From assembly GCA_030452125.1 (NCBI GenBank), contig JAKDMV010000004.1, forward strand, positions 1-54,875: a stretch of DNA of 54,875 nt. Direction: 5' to 3'. The stretch is from Micrococcaceae bacterium (GTDB lineage Bacteria > Actinomycetota > Actinomycetes > Actinomycetales > Micrococcaceae). The first letter of the stretch is position 1, and every line of letters begins with the position of its first letter. Shown here piece by piece: positions 50,538 to 54,875 of the stretch. The position numbers were made by a program, and so were the translations under genes. The notes under the pieces were generated by a model, which was not told the origin of the DNA, made no database searches, and worked only from the letters and a program-made list of their open reading frames with translations.

Positions 50538-51629
50538 TCAGCGCCGCCCGGTGCCGGCATCGCGGACCAGCTCGCGAAGGCCGGCGACAAAATCCTTCCA
50601 CGCGGAACGACGAGGGACCCGGGGCTCCTCGGCCCCTTGGATGCGGGCGGCCCACAACTCATCGGTGGTGCTGTCCAGTGCCTCCTGCGCCCAACCGCCC
50701 ATGAGCCCATAGGCCGGCGCACGGACGGGCGCGGGGGAGAGGAAGATGTCGTGGAAGGCGTCCTGGATGCGTCGGATGGTGACATCGCTGCCCAGGGACG
50801 ACGCGCGTTCGGCCACGACGTCGACGTTCAGGGCGACGTCGGCGGTGGTGGCCTCGACGGACCAGCGCGGCTGCAGGTAGCTCCTGGATGAAAGCAGGAC
50901 CAGGACCGGGATCTCCAGGTCCAGGCCGTCGGCCACGGTGGCCTGGCCCTCAAAGACGGCATTGAGGAAGGCCCGGGTCAGCGGGAACCCGCGTTCGGGC
51001 CGCCATTGAAGGTTGTAGTCCCATTCGCCGTCGAACTGGCTGGAGACGGCCCGGGTGTAGATCCCCGGATCGATGGTCGGCAAAGAGGCCGCCGGGCGCA
51101 GCCACGACCCGGCGTGCATCAACGGGGCCATCATGGCCCGGCCGATATCCCGTCCCTGGAACTCCAGCCACGGGGAATTCAGGACCAGGGCGTCGACCTG
51201 CTGCGGATGGCGGGCGGCCCACAGCGTGGCCGTCAGGCCACCGGTGGAATGACCCATCAACAACAACGGGGTCGTGGACGCCGAATCGCGACCCATGGCC
51301 TCCAGCGCCGCGGTGATCTCCTCGTCGTACTCGTCGAGGCTGGTGATGTACCCCGGGGTGGACCCCTGGCGGAGGCTGCGCCCGTAGTGGCGCAGATCGA
51401 TGGCGAAGAAGCGGGCCCCGGCCCGATGCCAGAACTCCGCGAGCTCACGTTGGAAGAAGTAGTCGGACCACCCGTGGATGTACAGGACGTCGACCCCGGA
51501 CAGTTCCGGGACGTTCCAGTCCTGGATGCCCCCGCCATACCTCACCAGGGTGGCCACCTCGCCCGAGGGCAGCTCCAAGGTGAGCTGCTCGAACCCCGGC
51601 CCCAACACATCGGGAACCCACGTCGTCAT
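50538..51629 (-). CDS. Alpha/beta hydrolase (serine aminopeptidase/lysophospholipase-like)
   Basis: This 363-residue protein has the alpha/beta-hydrolase core: LYIHGWSDYFFQRELAEFW (oxyanion loop), FFAIDLRHYGRSLR, the nucleophile elbow GHSTGG (LLMGHSTGGLTATLW), and a C-terminal His in RIQDAFHDIFLS. It resembles the Hydrolase_4/S33 group. The substrate may be a lipid ester or peptide. ATG 51629 follows TAGGCT by 6 nt without a ribosome site. Confidence 0.88.
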   Translation of the reverse strand: MTTWVPDVLGPGFEQLTLELPSGEVATLVRYGGGIQDWNVPELSGVDVLYIHGWSDYFFQRELAEFWHRAGARFFAIDLRHYGRSLRQGSTPGYITSLDEYDEEITAALEAMGRDSASTTPLLLMGHSTGGLTATLWAARHPQQVDALVLNSPWLEFQGRDIGRAMMAPLMHAGSWLRPAASLPTIDPGIYTRAVSSQFDGEWDYNLQWRPERGFPLTRAFLNAVFEGQATVADGLDLEIPVLVLLSSRSYLQPRWSVEATTADVALNVDVVAERASSLGSDVTIRRIQDAFHDIFLSPAPVRAPAYGLMGGWAQEALDSTTDELWAARIQGAEEPRVPRRSAWKDFVAGLRELVRDAGTGRR

Positions 51630-51635
51630 GTCCGC

Positions 51636-51641
51636 AGCCTA
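51636..51641 (-). promoter_or_regulatory. -10 box (TAGGCT) of the hydrolase gene, leaderless geometry
   Basis: On the minus strand TAGGCT (51641-51636) ends 6 nt before ATG 51629. Confidence 0.6.
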
Positions 51642-51680
51642 CAACGACTGACCGGGGGCCTCCCTCCAGCTGCGGGAACC

Positions 51681-51686
51681 TACAGT
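51681..51686 (+). promoter_or_regulatory. -10 box (TACAGT) of ggt, leaderless geometry
   Basis: TACAGT is followed by 6 nt and GTG 51693. It lies 40 bp from the divergent hydrolase -10. Confidence 0.55.
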
Positions 51687-51692
51687 AGGGGT

Positions 51693-53513
51693 GTGACCTA
51701 CACCGCACCGGAATCCTTCACCACCCGCCCGACCCTGTACGGCAGCTTCGGCATGAGCGCCTCCACCCACTGGCTGGCCACCGCCTGCGCCCAATCGGTC
51801 CTCGAACGCGGGGGCAACGCCTTCGATGCCGCCGTGGCCGCCGGCTTCGTGCTCCACGTCGTCGAACCGCATTTGAACGGCCCCGGCGGCGATATGACCG
51901 CGCTCTTCGCCACTGCTGAACGCCCGGGCGAGCCCGTCGTGCTGATGGGCCAGGGGCCGGCACCGGCGGCGGCCACCGTGGAGCATTACCGTGCCGAAGG
52001 CCTGGATCTGGTGCCCGGGGCCGGGGCCCTGGCGGCGGCGGTCCCCGGGGCGGTGGACGCCTGGTTGCTGCTGCTGCGTGACCACGGCAGCTGGGACCTG
52101 GCCGACGTGCTGGCCTATGCCATCGACCAGGCCCGGGACGGGCACCGGATCCTGCCGCGCGTGTGCGACACCATCGCCACGGTCGCCGACCTGTTCACCG
52201 ACCATTGGCCCAGCTCGGCCCGGCAGTGGCTCCCGGAGGGGAAGCCGCCGGCCGAAGGGTCGATGCTCTACAACCCGACGTATGCGCAGCTGCTCGGATC
52301 CCTGGCACGGACGGCGACAACTACCGCAGCGGACGGCGGCCGGGCCGCTGGAATCGATGCCGCCCGTGGGCTCTGGGCGCATACCGTCGGCACCGAGGCG
52401 GAGGCCTTCCTCGCGACACCCCACCGGCATTCCTCCGGGACCGACCATGCCGCGGTGATGACGGCCGCCGACGTCGACGGGTTCCGGGCCGGCTACGAAC
52501 CGGCGGCCACCGTCGTCTTTCGCGGACACACCATCGCCAAGACCGGACCCTGGGGGCAGGGCCCGGCACTGCTGTTGGCCCTGGCCATCCTCGAGGGGTA
52601 CGACGACGACTACCTGGACCCGTCCACCGAACTCGGCGCCCACACCATCCTGGAGGCCCTGAAGCTGGCGATGGCCGACCGGGAAGCCTATTTCGGGGAC
52701 ACCGATGTCCCGCTGGAGTACCTGCTGGGTGCCGACTATGCTGCCGAACGCCGCGGCTTGATCACCGAACGGGCCAGCCATGACTTCCGACCGGGAACCG
52801 TCCCCGGGCACACGCCGTTTCGGCCCGACCTACGCACCGAGGAACCGTCCCCGGCCCGGGCCGACGGCGCCAAGACCGGTTTCGCCGGCGTCGGGGAACC
52901 GACGGTCCGCCCCAGCGGGGAAACCCGAGGGGACACCTGTCATCTGGATGTGGTGGACCGGTGGGGGAACATGGTGTCGGCTACCCCCTCGGGTGGCTGG
53001 CTGCAATCCTCGCCGAACGTCCCCGCGCTGGGATTCTGCCTGGGCACCCGGCTGCAAATGACCTGGCTACAGGCAGGCTCTCCGTCCACCCTGTCTCCCG
53101 GGAAACGCCCGCGCACCACGTTGACCCCCACCCTGGTCTTCAAGGGCGGTCAGCCGGTGGCGGCAGTGGGCTCGCCGGGAGGGGACCAGCAGGATCAGTG
53201 GCAGCTGCTCTACCTATTGCGCACCATCGTCGGTGGGTACACCCCGCAGCAGGCGATCGACGCCCCGGCGCTGCACACCACCTCAATTCCCGGTTCTTTT
53301 TGGCCGCGGACCTGGGCTCCGGGTGGGGCCGTGGTGGAGGACCGGCTGGGCGAAGCGGTGATCGCCGGGCTTGAAGCCCGTGGCCATGTGGTGACCCGGG
53401 CCGGTGACTGGGCGCTGGGACGGCTGTCCGTCGTCGTCCGGGATCCAGCGACAGGTCAACTCGCGGCGGCAGCGAATCCCCGTGGGGCCCAGGGCTACGC
53501 CGCAGGACGCTGA
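51693..53513 (+). CDS. ggt: Gamma-glutamyltransferase family protein
   Basis: This 606-residue Ntn-hydrolase precursor would cleave itself before a Thr to form large and small subunits. The large-subunit N-terminus has ERGGNAFDAAVAAGFVLHVVEPHLNGPGGDM. The cleavage/nucleophile region reads RGDTCHLDVVDRWGNMVS, where most members have TTH: the nucleophile Thr is kept, but the next Thr is Cys. SGGWLQSSPNVPALGF and PGKRPRTTLTPTLVF follow as expected. No signal peptide is seen, so it is probably cytoplasmic. Cleaving gamma-glutamyl compounds would complement the peptide transporter. Confidence 0.88.
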   Translation: MTYTAPESFTTRPTLYGSFGMSASTHWLATACAQSVLERGGNAFDAAVAAGFVLHVVEPHLNGPGGDMTALFATAERPGEPVVLMGQGPAPAAATVEHYRAEGLDLVPGAGALAAAVPGAVDAWLLLLRDHGSWDLADVLAYAIDQARDGHRILPRVCDTIATVADLFTDHWPSSARQWLPEGKPPAEGSMLYNPTYAQLLGSLARTATTTAADGGRAAGIDAARGLWAHTVGTEAEAFLATPHRHSSGTDHAAVMTAADVDGFRAGYEPAATVVFRGHTIAKTGPWGQGPALLLALAILEGYDDDYLDPSTELGAHTILEALKLAMADREAYFGDTDVPLEYLLGADYAAERRGLITERASHDFRPGTVPGHTPFRPDLRTEEPSPARADGAKTGFAGVGEPTVRPSGETRGDTCHLDVVDRWGNMVSATPSGGWLQSSPNVPALGFCLGTRLQMTWLQAGSPSTLSPGKRPRTTLTPTLVFKGGQPVAAVGSPGGDQQDQWQLLYLLRTIVGGYTPQQAIDAPALHTTSIPGSFWPRTWAPGGAVVEDRLGEAVIAGLEARGHVVTRAGDWALGRLSVVVRDPATGQLAAAANPRGAQGYAAGR

Positions 53514-53540
53514 TCGGCAGGTGTGGGTGCCGGACCGCGT

Positions 53541-53579
53541 CCAGCGCGGTTCCCGCCGTGGAGCCGGGTCCCGCGCTGG
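53541..53579. terminator. Inverted repeat between ggt and the DoxX gene
   Basis: CCAGCGCGG (53541-53549) pairs with CCGCGCTGG (53571-53579) over 9 bp with a 21-nt loop. There is no T-tract. Position between convergent genes suggests a weak terminator. Confidence 0.35.
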
Positions 53580-53587
53580 TTTCGGCG

Positions 53588-54013
53588 TTATGCCTTCCTC
53601 GGATGGGCCACGGCCTCGCTACTGGCCAGGCGGTTTAGCGCCAAGGCGGCCACCAGAAGGCCGAAGTCCCGCAGCCCCACATCGAAGAACCCGGGGAGCA
53701 GCAGGAGGTTCACGATGATGCCGGCCAGCCAGGCGACGATGACCAGCGAACCGATGCGTGGCCGCAGTGCGACCAGAATGCCTGCGGCGATCTCCACGAT
53801 GCCGACCCCGTACATGAAGACCTCCGGGCTGACCGGGACGATGTCGGTGGCGATGGGGGCCAGGTAATGCGTCCAATCGGTGAGCACGTTGGTGAACTTG
53901 TCGATACCGAAGATGATCGGCGCGATGGTGAAGATGGTCCGCAGCAGGAGGAAGGCCTGATGCGTGGCACGGCTGTGTTGCCGGGTGCCCTCCGGGGCGA
54001 GATGGGTGGTCAT
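53588..54013 (-). CDS. DoxX-like membrane protein
   Basis: This 141-residue protein has four hydrophobic segments with the DoxX-like pattern LLRTIFTIAPIIFGIDKFTNVLTDW, VFMYGVGIVEIAAGILVAL, LVIVAWLAGIIVNLLLL and FGLLVAALALNRLA. DoxX proteins are quinone- or redox-linked membrane components. ATG 54013 has AAAGG 8 nt upstream. It is divergent from the Cys-rich regulator, with shared operator-like repeats between them. Confidence 0.82.
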   Translation of the reverse strand: MTTHLAPEGTRQHSRATHQAFLLLRTIFTIAPIIFGIDKFTNVLTDWTHYLAPIATDIVPVSPEVFMYGVGIVEIAAGILVALRPRIGSLVIVAWLAGIIVNLLLLPGFFDVGLRDFGLLVAALALNRLASSEAVAHPRKA

Positions 54014-54024
54014 GACGGGAACCT

Positions 54025-54098
54025 TTCTAAAGTAGAGATAACTCACATTAGAACCGTCGGTACTCTAAATCAATACATATTCGTTTTAGAAGTAGACT
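54025..54098. promoter_or_regulatory. Two equal inverted repeats and the regulator promoter in the doxX/regulator gap
   Basis: Four half-sites occur: TTCTAAA (54025-54031), ATTAGAA (54047-54053), CTCTAAA (54063-54069) and TTTAGAA (54085-54091). They form two inverted pairs with identical 15-nt spacers, starting 38 bp apart. The right pair abuts the -10 box TAGACT (54093-54098), which is 6 nt before ATG 54105. The region is AT-rich in a GC-rich genome. Binding by the adjacent regulator is inferred. Confidence 0.65.
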
Positions 54099-54104
54099 GA
54101 CGTC

Positions 54105-54770
54105 ATGAGACCCGTATCGCGCCATCGTTCCCTGCAGGACATCGCCACCGTCGCGGACCCCCTACGCGCTTCGATTTACGAGTTGGTGTCGCGCAGCCGG
54201 GAATCAGTGGGGCGCGACGAGGTCGCCCGGGAACTGGGCTTGGCCCGCCATGCTGCGGCCTTCCAATTGGATCGGCTCGCCGAACAGGGGCTGCTCACGG
54301 TGGAATTCCGTCGGTTGAATGGGGCCACGGGCCCCGGTTCCGGCAGGCCCTCCAAGGTCTACCGGGCGACCCGGACTGAGGTGTCCGCCAGTGTCCCGCA
54401 GCGCGAATATACCGTCGCCGCCGACATCATGGCCGAGGCGATCGACGCCTCCCGTGCCGACGGCCGGTCGTTGGACGAGCACCTGCCCGAAGCCGCGCGC
54501 GCGGCGGGGCGCCGCCTGGCGGCCGGCCAAGCGGATGTGCAGGCTTTTCTCGCCGCGAACGGCTACCGGCCAGAGGATCGTCAAGACGGGACCACGGATC
54601 TGACCAACTGTCCGTTTCACTCCCTGGCCAACCGGCATACCGACACGGTGTGCGGAATCAACCAGGAGCTGATCTGCGGGGCCTTGGAGACGCTGGAATC
54701 GGATCGGCGCACCGAACGGGTGGAACCCAGCGCGCCCTGCGGATGCTGCGTCAGATTGGCTGCGGAGTAG
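54105..54770 (+). CDS. SufR-like (COG2345) winged-helix regulator with C-terminal Cys cluster
   Basis: This 221-residue protein has an N-terminal winged HTH (about 10-85: IATVADPLRASIYELVSRSRESVGRDEVARELGLARHAAAFQLDRLAEQG) and a C-terminal domain with Cys169, Cys183, Cys191, Cys212, Cys214 and Cys215 (CPFH...VCGINQELICGAL...PCGCCV). The arrangement is that of SufR-like proteins that bind an Fe-S cluster or metal and repress in response. ATG 54105 is leaderless. Its likely targets are itself and the divergent doxX gene. Confidence 0.82.
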   Translation: MRPVSRHRSLQDIATVADPLRASIYELVSRSRESVGRDEVARELGLARHAAAFQLDRLAEQGLLTVEFRRLNGATGPGSGRPSKVYRATRTEVSASVPQREYTVAADIMAEAIDASRADGRSLDEHLPEAARAAGRRLAAGQADVQAFLAANGYRPEDRQDGTTDLTNCPFHSLANRHTDTVCGINQELICGALETLESDRRTERVEPSAPCGCCVRLAAE

Positions 54771-54782
54771 CGCCCGGCAGGT

Positions 54783-54875
54783 CTACGGGGCGCACGTCAG
54801 CTCATCCGGCACAGCGATCGTCTTCACGACGTCGCCGCTGGCGGGATCGATGAAGACCACGGAATCCTTCGGCCA
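54783..54875 (-). CDS. C-terminal end of an unidentified protein (runs off the window)
   Basis: The last 30 codons of a minus-strand gene are visible, ending at TAG 54785-54783. The residues VVFIDPASGDVVKTIAVPDE resemble a beta-propeller blade or a short beta hairpin, and the tail is LTCAP. It converges on the SufR-like gene with a 12-nt gap. Too little is present to name it. Confidence 0.5.
   Translation of the reverse strand, partial: WPKDSVVFIDPASGDVVKTIAVPDELTCAP

Noticed and set aside
51006..51692. Upstream extension of the gamma-glutamyltransferase frame
   Set aside because: Antisense to the alpha/beta hydrolase and without similarity; GTG 51693 follows a -10 box.
1..54875. CRISPR arrays, prophage, transposons or integrons
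   Set aside because: No regularly spaced repeats, no transposase, integrase or phage structural gene, and no target-site duplication was seen; gene content looks like ordinary chromosome.

Overview
This is a high-GC stretch of an actinobacterial chromosome, most likely from the order Micrococcales (Micrococcaceae-like). The evidence is an Aquifex-type aconitase, a glyoxylate-bypass locus (aceA, aceB) next to a RamB-type regulator, HspR-type HAIR operators, a LytR_C protein, and many genes whose -10 box (TANNNT) lies 6-7 nt before the start codon with no Shine-Dalgarno, as in leaderless transcripts. I see no insertion sequence, phage, CRISPR array or rRNA. The content is core and peripheral metabolism in short, often divergent or convergent units.

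Layout. 0-8 kb: tRNA-Ser(GGA), aconitase, and a minus-strand oligopeptide ABC operon (binding protein, two permeases, fused double ATPase). 8-13 kb: acyl-CoA synthetase plus enoyl-CoA hydratase, a Cys-type glutathione peroxidase, a DUF4188 protein and a 2OG-Fe(II) oxygenase. 13-19 kb: a VapB-like/LytR_C gene pair, DsbA-like protein, Old Yellow Enzyme, stand-alone BRCT protein, D-2-hydroxyacid dehydrogenase, PAP2-type membrane protein and a small HTH protein. 19-24 kb: aceB, aceA and the divergent ramB. 24-34 kb: an NCS2 purine-type permease, a DadA-like oxidase, TetR and AraC regulators, flavin monoamine oxidase, a Nudix-LOG fusion and an APC amino acid/amine transporter. 34-40 kb: a small acidic protein, a ClpC-type unfoldase under tandem HAIR sites, two DUF202 proteins and a PuuC-like aldehyde dehydrogenase. 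39-55 kb: MOSC, YdcF, GH3 lipoprotein, alpha-hydroxy-acid oxidase, glucose dehydrogenase-like MDR, a second small protein, GDPD-LTD, RibD_C, VOC, maltokinase-cap, NYN, a membrane protein, alpha/beta hydrolase, gamma-glutamyltransferase, DoxX, a Cys-rich SufR-like regulator, and the 3' end of one more gene at the right edge.

How the genes may work together. aceA/aceB and ramB form an acetate/fatty-acid carbon module that also fits the acyl-CoA synthetase/hydratase pair and aconitase. The amine oxidase, APC transporter, PuuC-like dehydrogenase, DadA and the TetR/AraC regulators suggest scattered amine and amino-acid catabolism. The peptide transporter and gamma-glutamyltransferase suggest peptide scavenging.

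The points most worth a second look are: two unrelated-looking small proteins that share a C-terminal tail motif (34041-34295 and 44963-45169); a ClpC-type unfoldase with the HspR operator geometry usually seen at clpB/dnaK; two equally spaced TCTAAA-N15-TTAGAA inverted repeats between a DoxX gene and a SufR-like regulator; the RamA/RamB-like control region of aceA; and a dozen candidate leaderless promoters.
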